From Cucumis sativus (Eukaryota > Streptophyta > Magnoliopsida > Cucurbitales > Cucurbitaceae): 64,000 nt of DNA. A model generated the notes under the pieces. The model searched no databases. It saw only the letters and a list, made by a program, of their open reading frames with translations, and was not told where the DNA came from. Numbering within the stretch: position 1 is the first letter of the stretch; every line of letters starts with the position of its first letter. Shown here in pieces: positions 1 through 11,884 of this stretch. The DNA lies in the NCBI RefSeq assembly GCF_000004075.3, contig NC_026656.2, positions 13,330,001 through 13,394,000 on the forward strand. Direction: 5' to 3'. The translations under genes were made by a program, and so were the position numbers.

Positions 1-103
1 ACGAGTTCCATACTACAGAATTATTCCAGCGTCTCTTTTATAGCGTGCTTTAATTATATTCTTCTCATGTTTCTATAGTTTAATATTTGAACTCTTCTTG
101 CAG

Positions 104-361
104 GGAGAGGAACTAAGAAAACTCATTGGTGCCCCAGTTTACATCGAATGCAGTTCGAAAACACAGCAAGTATGAAGAATCCATTTTCTTCTCTCTATAC
201 TTTCTCTAGTCCCTCACTCCTTACCAACTCCTTTTTGGTTTATGATCCGAATGCAGAATGTGAAAGCAGTTTTCGACGCAGCAATCAAAGTGGTTCTCCA
301 ACCTCCAAAGCGGAAGAAGCGAAAGAAGAGAAAGGCACAGAAGGCTTGTTCTATATTATGA
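104..361 (+). CDS. ROP: ROP/RAC small GTPase, C-terminal two exons (partial)
   Basis: Rho-of-plants GTPase, a plasma-membrane molecular switch for polarity and signalling. Only the last two coding exons are inside the window: 104-169 and 257-361, with a GT-AG intron between them in phase 0. The first encodes the end of the G domain, including the ECSSKTQQ segment (the SSK base-recognition loop, G5). The second begins [14 protein letters not shown], the last helix of the family, followed by a Lys/Arg-rich polybasic tail and the C-terminal tetrapeptide CSIL. CSIL is a CaaX box ending in Leu, so geranylgeranylation is expected, as in type I ROPs. The GTP-binding P-loop exons lie off the left edge. 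The family is very clear; which ROP it is cannot be decided from this tail. The following kinase and bZIP genes fit the neighbourhood of Arabidopsis ROP6 as I remember it. Confidence 0.93.
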
Positions 362-3309
362 TGCAAAATTAGGTGTATCCCGACCGGTTAGAATTCGAAG
401 ACCTAATAGTAAGCTACTCATCACATTTAGCCCCTAACGATCACTATATGAGTTATATTTTCACATTGTCCTTAACACAACCCTATAATCAAGCAGCACA
501 ACTCATCCTCTTTGCTTGCTTGCTTTCTGGGTTGTGCTATGATTTGTAAAAAAGTGGTTTAAAGTCATCTGCTTGTAATATGCATACGATAATATATGTT
601 TGAGTTTAGATATCTTTTGTGTAACTGATTCTCGAGTTAGTATTGATATAGTGCAGTATGTTGTCCTGCTTCAATATATTGTGATGTTCTTGTATGCTTT
701 TCATCTACCAGTTGGTTAGACTCATCTTTCCAGAGATTTGGGTGATTGTAGAAGAACAATCTGTATTTGGAGTAATGTTGACTCAACAATATTTATAGGC
801 TTGTAATATCATTTGAATTTCTACCATTAGTTTGTATGTAACTTTGGGACTTCATATATGCATGATTATGATATAATAAATCTTCTGAATTTAGTTTTCT
901 TGTTCTGTTCAAAAGGGTTATATCTTAATCCAAATGTTATGTTCAAGTTTGATTGCATATCTAACACAGTACTACTATTTCCCTTGTTCACCACTCTCTA
1001 AGGCTGATTTCGATATTGTATTAGTTAAAATGTTGATGTCAAAGGAAATGTTCGTCGATAACAAATTTTGTATGACACCTATGGTAATGCAAAAATGTCG
1101 ACGAAAATTTAATACCATGGTTTAACTATGAAAACACGATTTGAATTGTTTCCTTAGGTCCTTTATTATTTACAAAACCAAATAAAATTCAATAACATTT
1201 TTTCAAAAGTTGAAATATCATTTGGATGGAGCTTTTCATGCAATAAATTTATTGCTTTGAAGGACTTTTATTATGTTTGCATTATGGTGATATTGTGATT
1301 CTTCCTCTTTTTAATGAGTGTTAGGACTATTTCAATGTAGGGGTTCCATAGTTAACATAACTTTTGGGGGACTTATGAATTAATAATTAATAGTGGTTGG
1401 CATTATTCATATATATATATCAACCTCCCTCCCTCCATTTTATTATTATTTTTAAAATTCCTTTGTCTAGGAAGATGGGTTATATTTGAAATTATGTAGG
1501 GCATTTAATTGACCTATCACAAATTTGCCTCCCCCACAAAGATTTTGTAAAGATACTTGTGTGAGGGAATATACCTTATTTTCAACCTCTCAAATTAAAT
1601 CTTGCTAAATCATAAACTCATCCTCTATTTGATTCGAAGATATTTTTGATAAATGAAAAAACTCTAAGTGAAACACGTATTTTTTCCTTTTAGAAGTTCT
1701 CGGGTTGAAGTTTGTATTGTTGCATTATTTAAAATTTTATGTTTAGTTGGTAACCAAAAGGAAAACAAAACTCAAAAAGTTTACTCATATAGGCTTTTAA
1801 TTATGTTTTGTTAATCAAAATTAGAATATGACACTGTTAAATAAGTAAATTTCAAATAGTTATTGAATTAATAAACAATTAAATTCATTTGAAATCTATT
1901 ATGAATTGCATCATTAGTTATAAATATATGTAATAACCAATTTTTGGTATTTCCTCTGTGTTTATTCATGTATTAAATAAATCTTTAAATGGCAAAATAT
2001 GTGTAATACTAATAAGATTTTGTAAAACTCACTTTTCAACTTCACTTTCACAAATTGTCATTTTAAAAGTTGATGGTAAAATAAAGCTAAATAAATTTAT
2101 CTAATTCTAACAAAATATCATTGTTTTATGCATACATATATATATATATAGTTTGAATGATTTGAATAAACAAAGAAATTTATAGTTTCAATTAAATGAA
2201 ATCAAAGTCAAAATGGTAGCTGTAATACCTTCTTCTTCTTCTTCTTCATTCCATTCCATAAAATTGAATGAAAGGCTCAATCATGATTTATTAAGTAACA
2301 CTCAAAGTATTTAGCAACAAAATTAAAACAATACAAATAAAAAATTCCACCACTTATTATTATCATTATTGTTTCTTCTTTCAATACCCTCTTCATGTTT
2401 TTAATTTATTGATGGATTTAAGACTTCAATACTAACTTTCTTTTTTTATTTCGAAAATACAACAAATAAAAGACATTAAATACATAGAAGATTCTCATAT
2501 AAATCATTCTATATAAATTTATAATTTATTTAACAAAGAAAGAGATGAATCCATATGAGGTGTTACATCATATATTTGGTTGTATTAACACTTCTGACCA
2601 TTTTTCCATCTTTTCCATTACACTTAACAATTATTGAAAATTTAATTGGAGGCTCTTTTCCAAAAATTAAATAAATAATCAAAGATCAAATTGAGGCATT
2701 ATGACAAAGATGACTCAAAAGGCTTCAACTTTTGGTTAACTTTTAATTCCAAGTCTCTCCTAACGAAGGTAGGTTTCTTCGATGCTCTAACTTTCGTTAT
2801 CTTACTTTCTTTCGTATTATGATAAATAGCGAAGAAACCTACGTTCTTAATAAAATAAATGAATTATTTCTTTCATTATTAGTTAATTTTGAGGTAGAAT
2901 CTATAAAATTAAATATGATATTGAGTATGTAAAACAAAAATAAAGATTTAGTTCAAAAAACAAAAACTTGAGATCCAATCTAAGAATGATGAACCCAAAC
3001 AAACCCCGTTTGAGAAAACATGCTGAGTATCCCATGTTCGATGGATTACTCGCTACTCCTTACCAATTGGTTTTGAAATGAAATTCTATATAATCTAATA
3101 TTCTTGATTTTTAATATTTCAAAAAAATTTATCCCCTACGTGATCTTAAAAGTGTCAAAGTTAATGTAGCTCCGTAATTAATTGACATATACTGTTTTTT
3201 TAGATCGAAAGTTCAAATTTATATTTCCTAACAATTAGGAAAACAAAAAATTGATAAATTTTTTTATTGCGAGTCCATCCATCTTTTGAGATTTGAACCA
3301 AAATATTTA

Positions 3310-3480
3310 CGAATACAGTAAAATATCAATAACAGATGTTGATAGATACTGAAAAACTGTCACCATCTATATCACTGATAGACAATATAGATCTCTATCA
3401 TTGTTGATAACTAGTAAACTATCAAACTATCAAACATTGATATATTTTTAAATATTTTCTAACAGTTTTATCATTTAAAA
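3310..3480. repeat. Dispersed repeat with GATAGA/TATCA motifs (copy A)
   Basis: The block is rich in GATAGA, CTATCA and TGATAGAC words and ends in TATTTTTAAATATTTTCTAACAG-like sequence. The same style, including the hallmark TTTTGTTATATTT, recurs at 4268-4390, 8725-8775, 10137-10262, 23640-23765 and about 62330-62400. I recall an abundant cucurbit interspersed repeat of this kind. Copies here are diverged, so ends are approximate. Confidence 0.45.
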
Positions 3481-4267
3481 ATTTTCCTTAAAAAAGGATG
3501 ATGTTTTGCATTACGAGTCCACCAAAAACCATTGACTTTCATTACTCTTAATCTTGAATTTAATTTTGAATAATGGAACAATTATGGAGAAAAAAAACTA
3601 ACCAATAAAACCATTGAAAGTTATAAACAAAAATCCTCAAACTTAGGTATTAATTAGAATACTAATCTATGCCATAAGATTGGGTAGACAAAAAGAAGTC
3701 AAAACAAAGATTTTAAACCAACATTAAGAAGCCATCTCAATACAACTAGGCCCTAGGATAGGGTTTTTATTTAAGATCCAATTTTCAACCATACAAAAAG
3801 CAAAGTCAAATTTAGTTTTTGAATAATAGAACAATGGTGATTTAGGATGATTGTTATTAGGTCATTTCTATTGTTTAATTAGTATTTAATTTGTTTTTTT
3901 TAAATTTTCTTCTAAAGTTTACAAATTAATGACTTAAGTTGTAACATTTAGCATTTTTTTTGAAATTTTTGAAGAGTTTTTCTCGATTTTATGGATGAAA
4001 TTTTGTTATTTGGCCATGTATTTGACCTAATGTTTAATCTTATTAAGATTCATAATTATAATTAAAAAGCGATAAATCATTAAAAGCTAAATTATAAGTT
4101 TAATGATCAGTGAAATTTCAAATTTTTGTCTTTAATTTTTAATTTTGTATTTAATACTTTCATACCATATCTAAAAAATTAATAAATCTATCAACCACTT
4201 TTTAAAATTTAGAAAATAAATAAATGTAAACTTAAAGTTTAAAGTTTAAGTATTTGCTAAATACTTT

Positions 4268-4390
4268 TTAACAAGATATTACGATCTATTAATCAGAGTA
4301 GACTACTATTTATATTTATCGCAGTCAATTGTAGAAAAATCGTGATATTTTATAAATATTTTTGTTTATTTTGTTATATTTAAACATAGA
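4268..4390. repeat. Dispersed repeat (copy B)
   Basis: Second diverged member of the family described at 3310-3480. It has ATATTACGATCTATTAATC, then TTTTATAAATATTTTTG, then TTTTGTTATATTTAAAC, in the same order as the copy at 10137-10262. Confidence 0.45.
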
Positions 4391-5045
4391 CTATTTTTTT
4401 AAAATTTTTGGATGATTTTTTGAAAATCCAAAAAAGAGAAATAATTTGTATGTGTTTACTTTAAAAAGAAATAATGATAATAAAAAAGAGAGAGAGAGAG
4501 AGAAGCACACATTTCCTTAGACGATTTTGTTAGCATGTAGTACGGGCAACGGTCAGGTAAAAGGCAACCCGCAAGAGCCGGTAGAAAACTTGAAGTCCGC
4601 TTTAAAGGAACCACACAAAATTACCGGATACCATAGGTTTCCCGCGAAAACTTCCGGTTTCCCTTATTAACTTTTCTCAAACACTTAATAAATTTTTTTA
4701 AAAAAAAGTTGCAAAGAATCAAAATCTTCTCTTTCACTTCCTTCAAAACCAATTAAAATTCTCTGCAACTCTCTCTTGCCGACATTTCCTTTTCCCTAAC
4801 TCCATCTTCTTCTTCTTCTTCTTCTTCCCTTTTTCTTTTCCTCAACTAATTTATGCAATAAATCACTCAATCCCCATTTCTTTTCATCCATGTTTGACGT
4901 CACTCTACCTGAAATTATTGTCTTTTACGACAATTCTTCTGTCCTATTTTCCCTTCCTTTTCAAATTTCTTTATCCTCCCTTTGATTCTTCTCATTATTT
5001 AAGGGTTTTGATTTGATTAATCTGTTAAGTCGGTATTTAAAAACC

Positions 5046-5504
5046 ATGCTGAGTTTGGACGACGAACCGCTACAAGTTTTAGGTACAACCCATTTGTCGG
5101 TTTGCATTTATCTTCTACTTTATTTTGAGTATTATATTTGAAATTATTGTTCTAATTTCTCATTTGGGTTTCTTTTTCTTTTTCTTTTTTTTCCCTTTCT
5201 CTAAAAGAAAAAAGTGGTGGGGTTTTGATTTTCTGTTTAATGGTTTGCTTTTCTGGATGCGTTAATGGGTTGTTGTTGTTGTTGCTGCTGCTTGTTTTTA
5301 AATACTTGTAGTTAAATACTGGTTCTGTCTTTCTTTCTTTTATGGGTGGAATAAGGTTTCTGAATCGTTTGTTGGTTGATTTTGGTAGTAGAGAGTGAAA
5401 TGGTGGAGGGTTTTAAAAGTGGGGAGTCTCTTAATCAGAGGTTACCTGCTGAAGCCCCGGAAATTGAAGAAGATTCAAAATCTGTGGGTTTTGGGGGATT
5501 ATAG
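5046..5504 (+). CDS. Possible splice-dependent upstream ORF in kinase leader (50 codons)
   Basis: An ATG at 5046 opens 12 codons followed by a good donor (TTTTAG|GTACAA, exon end 5082). Joining to an acceptor at 5389 (TTTGGTAG|TAGAG) keeps the frame open for 38 more codons to a TAG at 5502-5504. That is 23 nt before the kinase ATG. The predicted 50-residue peptide is acidic (begins MLSLDDEPLQVL, then a Glu-rich stretch) with no recognised domain. If the intron is used, as the pyrimidine-rich leader suggests, every kinase mRNA would carry this uORF. It could equally be plain leader sequence. No homology support is available here. Confidence 0.35.
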
Positions 5505-5527
5505 GAGATTAATCTCGAGGAAACGAA

Positions 5528-8461
5528 ATGACGGTTGATCAGGAGGATTCTGAAGCTATTGAAGAGGAAAAGAAGAAGAAGACAAGGAAAAATGTTTTAG
5601 TGGGGATTAGGATGAATGGGGATAGCAGAGACCTGCTCAATTGGTCGATTGTTAAAGTTGCTGATCCTGGGGATTGTGTCATTGTAATCTATGTTTGTCA
5701 AAGTTCTGGTGCGTTTTTCTTTTCTTTTTCTTTCTTCAATCCCCAACCTTCGATTTTAGTTATTTTACATCGGATGGTTACTTTATGGTGTATAGTTTTG
5801 GAATGTGATTTTTCCCTCTTGCCAAACAGACCGTGCATCAAAAGATAAGCCCTTATTTGATGAATTCTTAGAAGGATACAGAAGCCTTTGTGATGTAAAC
5901 AAGGTTTGGTTTGGAATTTTTGCTCTATATGGATACAATGGATGAATTGAAGTTTTTGGTAATGTTTGTTATCTTTGGATTTGGGTGTTAGGTAACTTTC
6001 ATTGCTCACATGGTGACTGGAAGTTCGGTTAAGAAGACTCTAGTCAGGCAGGCAAAAATCTATGCTGCTGGGGCCGTGGTTTTGGGAACAAGCAAACCAT
6101 GTAATCTTGGGTAGGGAAATCACTGAAAAGTCAAGTTGTTTGGTAGATGGTAGTTGCCTCTTTTTTGCTTTGGTATTTGGTCCTAACAGACACCATTTGC
6201 AGGGGTTGGTCTTCAATAACCAGATATTTTGTTAAGCGTCTGCCTCCAACCACTAATATTTTGGTTCTCAACAATGGCAAAATTGTCTTCAGAAGATCCA
6301 CCAATGATCAACTAACAGGTTTGGTGTTCTTGGTCTATAAGTCCATTCATTATTTATTTACTTTTTTTTTTTGAGAAGAAAAAGTTGAGTTAGTTATATA
6401 TTTGATGTAATGTGGCAGGCTTGAGTCTAGACCCAAAACCAAGTTTTAGTCAGGCTAGTCAATCCGACTTTGATGGCTCTGAGACTGAGAAATCTGTTTC
6501 TTATGGGGTTGGTAGTGAAGACTTGAAGGATGAAGTTGATGGAGTTGTCCTAGAAAGTAAAAGAAATTGTTCCAAACCAGATTCTGCAATGATGATGGAG
6601 CATTCCGAGCCGGGGCTTGGTTGGCCATTGCTCCGAACGACTCCAAGGATTTCGCAAACCTCATCTGTACATAACATGTCTGTAGTGCAATGGGTGATGA
6701 ACTTACCTGATCGTTCCCCACATCGAAGTTTAAGCATAACAGTAAATGATCCATCGAAAAGTGAGATCCATCGAAAAGTGAGAGCTAAAGGAAATTTATC
6801 TTCCTTTTCTGAACTACCAGAAGACTTGGAGGATCTCCTGAAAACTAACTCAACTACTTATAAATGGTTTAGTCCTTACGTGTTGAAAACTTCAACTTCT
6901 CATTTCTCTTCAGGTTTAGAGTTCATTCTTGCTATGAATTGATGACTGCGTTCGTTTTCTTGCCCCACCCTTCTGAGTTTAAGTTTGTCTTTGGCACATG
7001 GCTCATGAATCTGTTTTCTCTGAACAGAAAACCTGATTGGGAAAGGTGGTTGCAATCTTGTTTACAAAGGAATACTCCCAAATGGGAAGCCAGTAGCCGT
7101 TAAAGTAATGAACTCGTCCAAACAGGCATGGGACGAATTTTTTCGGGAAGTTGACATTATGTCCTCATTACATCACAAAAACATAAGTCCCTTTCTCGGT
7201 ATCTGCATCGCAGACAATAAATTGATCTCTGTTTATGATTTCTTTTCCAAAGGAAGTTTAGAGGCAAATCTATATGGTAAGGCTTAAATGTCAAAATTTT
7301 CTTCTTCAAACAAAAACACTATCAGATCAAGGTTATGCTGATAATAAAATTATATGATATTTAGGTAGGAATAAAGAAAAGAACATACTTTCATGGGAGG
7401 TAAGATTCAGGTTGGCTATTGGAATTGCAGAAGCGCTGAACTACTTACATGACGAATGTCCCCGACCTGTTGTGCACCGAGATGTTAAGACTTCAAACAT
7501 TCTGCTCTCTGATGAACTCGAACCCAAGGTAATTTGTTAGAATATCCTCATTGGATGAGACTTTTAATTTTTTTCGTTTATTCCTAACATAGGGTGGTCT
7601 ATGTAACAGTTATCGGATTTTGGGCTTGCTATATGGGGACCAACAGAATCATCCTTTCAGATTGAAGCTGACGTGGTCGGAACATTTGGATATCTTGCTC
7701 CGGAATATTTCATGTATGGAAAAATGAGCAATAAGATTGATGTGTATGCCTTTGGTATAGTTCTACTTGAACTGTTATCGGGAAGGAAAGCAATCAGCGC
7801 TGAGACTTCTAAAGAGCAACAGAGCTTGGTTATGTGGGTAAGATTTCTACAAAGCTGCCTACAATTTAAATTTTCTTGATAATCTACATATTCAAGTATG
7901 ATTAACATTTATCACTGTACACCAGGCCAAGCCAATCACAGAGAGTGGCAATGTGAAGGACATAGTTGATCCAAATTTGGAGGGAAAATTTGACGAGGAA
8001 CAGTTGCAGAGAATGATTCTTGCAGCAACCCTTTGCATCACAAGAGCATCTCGAATCCGTCCTAGAATTAGTCAGGTATTGCTTTGAACATTATACTTCT
8101 TCCTTAAAACTCAACGACAAGATTGTAAAACTTACAGAACATATCCTGTTTAAGTAAAAGCTAGTGTGCACATTACTTGTATTAATCAAAGATGTTTATG
8201 AACCGTCTTTCGTTCTAGATATTGAAGATTCTAAGAGGAGAAAGCGATACCGAAACCCTCCCTGTGGAGGATTCACAAAGTGTAGAGAATGGAGATGATG
8301 AAGTTTATCCAAATTCAAGTTCTGAACTGCATTTAAACCTTGCATTGCTTGGTGTTGATGATGATGGTGGAGACTCATTTAACAGTATGGAACAAAAAAA
8401 AAAGCTTACATTGGAAAAATATTTCAAAGAAAGATGGAGCAGATCCTCAAGCTTCAACTAG
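5528..8461 (+). CDS. USP-domain receptor-like cytoplasmic protein kinase
   Basis: Predicted Ser/Thr kinase of 672 residues joined to a universal-stress-protein (adenine nucleotide alpha-hydrolase-like) domain, a known plant RLCK architecture. Ten in-frame GT-AG exons: 5528-5708, 5830-5903, 5992-6110, 6203-6318, 6419-6913, 7028-7276, 7365-7528, 7610-7837, 7926-8075, 8219-8461. The USP-like domain covers residues about 20-160 (begins [20 protein letters not shown]). A Ser-rich linker follows to residue 328. The kinase domain starts at ENLIGKGG and is catalytically complete: glycine loop G333-K-G-G, VAVK Lys354, HRD 449-451 followed by VKTSN, DFG 469-471, APEY downstream. The tail is acidic and Ser-rich. 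There is no signal peptide or membrane segment, so it is probably cytosolic. I recall orthologues near Arabidopsis At2g16750 and At4g35030. The ATG at 5528 is the first one in frame after a TAG. Confidence 0.93.
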
Positions 8462-11258
8462 CTTCTTCTTCAGAGATATGTATCAGTTTCCCCTTATCTT
8501 AGACTGTATATTAGTCAATAATCTATAGAACAAAAATTATACAAATTTAAACTGTACAATCATTAATATTCGTATGCACCCTTTTCTGAGGTGATCATTT
8601 CTTAAAGGCTTGTAAATATTTCAGTTTCTTTCTTTTCATTGTTTGTAAGGGCAATTAAATCAGTCCATGGGACCATATTTACCAAAATATCAATTAATTA
8701 GTGTTGTTGGATGGCAGACAATAACATTTTGTTATATTTGTAAATATTTTATTTCGTTCTGTTATATTTAAAAACAACATTCTTTGAATGGAAGTGACCT
8801 AAGTGATTATTTAGGATATTGTGTTACATTTGTATTCAATAACCCTCTCTCCATCTTTATCACCATATTATATTACTTTTGTTTTGCAGTACGATATTTA
8901 TATTATATTAATATATTCAATTTAAATTTATATTAAGACAAATTGTGTGCTATATGTATCAAACTGTATGATAGAACTCGAATATATAATGATAATATAC
9001 AAGTAATTCAAGGTATTTGAATTCTCCCTTCTTGAGATTGCTTGTGAGATTGCTCCCAAGCCTATGTTGAGATAAGTGTGAAGCCCTAATTCACTTACCA
9101 AATATTGCTTATCTTCTATCATTCTCCACTCCCTCTATTTACAAATATAACTAACTCCCTAACTAATATTATGCATTTTAATACCCTTATAGCCTCTAAT
9201 ACCAATCCTATAATTGTTATAAATTTGGGTACTTCTCGTTTATACTCTAATGGAGATAGTTGTTGTGTTGACAAGAATCCACTCCTTTGGGAACAATATA
9301 TGTTGTACCCTTAGATACCATCGTATCTTTGACGTGCACTTCTTAGAAAAATGATAGATTTCAAAACAACAATTACTCATAAATAATAGCAAAAATCAGG
9401 TAATAAAACAACTTTTTCAGATCCACAATCAATGAAGAAAATGAAACAAAAACTTTTTTGCTAAAAATATTTGAAGAGAAACTTTTGAGTTTTTTTTTTT
9501 TTAATTCTATTTGGACATAGAAAAATTCAATTTTTTTTTATTATATTTTCTTTTAAAATAAACCAAAAGATCTTCAAGTGAACCCAACTCAACACTAATT
9601 ATCACGATCTTTTCTATAAAAGTTGAAAATTCGATAATTTCTTTTATAATTGTTGTATTTAAAAATTCAACAAAACACTAACATGACTTTGCCCAGTTGC
9701 ATATTTTTCTTAATCCTAAACTATTAAATTAACTCGATTATTTATTTATTTATTTGTATAAGAAATACAATCATAGAAAGGTAGAATTTATTAATTTAAT
9801 TAAGTTATTCAATATTGAGAAGTCTAATTATTTTTTTTTTTAAAAAAAGTGTGTCAGCAAAATTTTAATTAGTTATGTAGATATAGAATTCATGAAATAA
9901 CTAAAAGGGCATGGTTTATGCTCATTACTCCAACTTTGACATCTTATCATAATATTAATTTATACTTCCAACTCAATTGACAAAATAAAATTATCATTTT
10001 AATGTAAATTTATATGATTTAATCGAGTTCAAGACACACCTACAAAAATTTAACGTGCATATGTCAATAATAATTAAATGATATTAAATAGTTTGCCTTA
10101 TTTTTCTACCTTTAAAAACACTTCTAAATTTTATAAAATATAACAAAATTTCAAAACTCATCAACGATAGACTTCTATCGGTGTCTGTCTATTATTGATT
10201 ATATTAAACTTTTACTATATTTTATAATTATTTTTGTTCATTTTGTTATATTTGAAAAGGAGCAAATCGTTCTTTCTATTCAATTCTAAAAAAACAAAAT
10301 TAAAGATGCTCATTCCCTTTAGTGGAAATGGGCCAGAAGAATGCCTCAAAGGAGGTGAAAAATGATTGAAAGAACTAGGAAAGAATTGTTCTAGTGAATG
10401 TGAAAGATGAGGAATATTGTGTGCATACGAAAAATTTGTACGTCACATCAGTGTATTTTTAAAAGTACGATAGAATTTACTTTTATCGATAAGATCTACT
10501 AGTATTTATAATGATATATCTATTGTACCAATTTTTCGTAGAAATGTGAAAGTCCAATGGATGATATAATTATCACTATGTCCAACCCCATCACATGAAA
10601 ATCTCTAACAAATCAAATAACTCATTCTTAGTCTTTCCAACTTGAGCATAAAATATATATTTTTCGACAGATTAGAGACCTTCCATGTTTATAGATTAAA
10701 AATATGTTAAAAATATTATTTCTAGCTTTCCTACTTTAAAACTAATAATTTTAATAAATCTTAAATTTAGTATCTCAAACTTAATTTTAAGTAAATTAAT
10801 TTAATGATAATAAATTTTGTCGTACGTGAATAAACCCTTAATATTTGCAGTAAAAATGCGGTTAAATATTAATTTTTTTTATAAAGAAAATTATTAAACA
10901 ATAAAAAAAATTTAATGTAAACAGGGAAACTCTTCAAAATATTTACAAAATATAATATTTATATTTAAAAAAATTAAAGATTGATTAGAGTTGTTATTAT
11001 AAAAAAAGAAAAATGTAGTTTGTAAATGAGGGTGAGGAGATGATGAATTTAGAATAGAAGAGCGTTTAAAGAAGCAAAAAAGATTTGATTTTGAAAAGGA
11101 AGAAGAAGATGATATGAAGAGAAAAAGAAAAAGGATGAGTTTTGGTGGGTTATGAACTATATTTGGACCCACAATGATAAATGGTCATAAAGAAACAAGC
11201 AGCAGCTAGATTCTCCCACAAACCTCTTCCATTTTTACATCTATGTCCTCCACATACC
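8462..11258. other. AT-rich intergenic region
   Basis: The start is the kinase 3' UTR. No gene is supported. At 8725-8775 and 10137-10262 there are remnants of the dispersed repeat described at 3310-3480. The stretch 8990-9310 has the texture of a decayed LTR in reverse (CTCCACTCCCTCTATTTAC and TAACTAACTCCCTAACTAA), but I could not define ends. The reverse-strand open frame at 10912-11172 is low complexity and has no family resemblance. Confidence 0.5.
10137..10262. repeat. Dispersed repeat (copy C)
   Basis: Contains CGATAGACTTCTATCGGTGTCTGTCTATTATTGAT-like sequence followed by TACTATATTTTATAATTATTTTTG and TTTTGTTATATTTGAAAAGG. It is the best-preserved copy in this window of the family noted at 3310-3480. 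Confidence 0.5.
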
Positions 11259-11265
11259 TATAAAT
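11259..11265 (+). promoter_or_regulatory. Candidate TATA box of the bZIP gene
   Basis: TATAAAT preceded by CACATACC. It sits about 130 nt upstream of an apparent leader donor (AAAG|GTTTTG, 11396) and about 625 nt upstream of the ATG. This fits a transcript with a spliced 5' leader of roughly 100 nt. Confidence 0.45.
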
Positions 11266-11884
11266 TCCTTCCATTTACACTCACATCCCCAATTCCTTGA
11301 CTTTTCAGGCAGCCAAAAGTTGTTCTTCACTCCTCTTCTGATATTCCCTATTCTCGTTTATGATCCAACTTTGAAATTCTGGCATCTCTCTTAAAGGTTT
11401 TGTATCCTATTCTCTTTCGCTTTCTTTCCGATTATTGATTCTCCCCAAGATTTTTTTTACCGTTTACTTGTCATTTCTTAATTGGGTTTTAGGTTTTGCT
11501 TGTTGGGTTTTCTTCCTTTTTCATGCTCTTTCATTGTTCTCTTCTTAATCATGAAATGAAATTCGCTTTTAGGTGTTTGATTCATTTGAGGGTTTTTTTT
11601 TTTTTTTCTTCTTTTGTCACTACTTGTTTTGTTAGCATGCTCTTCTTGATGTAGAGGAAATTAGTGTTCTTAAAGGGTGAGGAATTTTCCATGTGGGTGA
11701 CCTAGGAATCCCCATCTTAGCTGATAAATTGGTTCATGTTGGTTTTTGTTGTTGAATTGTGCTGAATCGTTGTTATGTTTATCTAATTGTTTAGGATCTT
11801 GGTTTGAGTTGTTTCTCCTTGGTGTTGCTGTATTGAAGTTGATTTTCAAGTGGTTTTCCAGCTGTCTTGGTTGAGATATCTATA

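Larger units (their letters stand above)
362..5040. other. ROP 3' UTR and AT-rich intergenic region
   Basis: The first 500 bases or so are probably the 3' UTR of the ROP gene; an AATAAA-like signal lies near 874-880. After that I see no coding signal. The short open frame at 934-1125 has no family resemblance. Contents include an AT microsatellite (2135-2150), a CTT tract (2231-2246), dispersed repeats near 3310-3480 and 4268-4390, and a GA microsatellite (4487-4503). From about 4520 the sequence becomes less AT-rich, then pyrimidine-rich with a CTT run near 4806-4827. That looks like the promoter and leader of the kinase gene. Confidence 0.6.

Noticed and set aside
148-372. 74-codon open frame over the ROP exons
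   Set aside because: It crosses an intron and is out of frame with the ROP product, which explains both exons exactly.
1096-1105. ATGTCGACGA, close to the zinc-deficiency response element RTGTCGACAY
   Set aside because: One mismatch, located in an intergenic region with no nearby metal gene start; likely chance.
934-1125. 63-codon open frame with many Met codons
   Set aside because: No family resemblance, AT-rich, no promoter or splice context.
6455-6754. Reverse-strand frames within the kinase linker exon
   Set aside because: Antisense shadows of a confidently coding exon.
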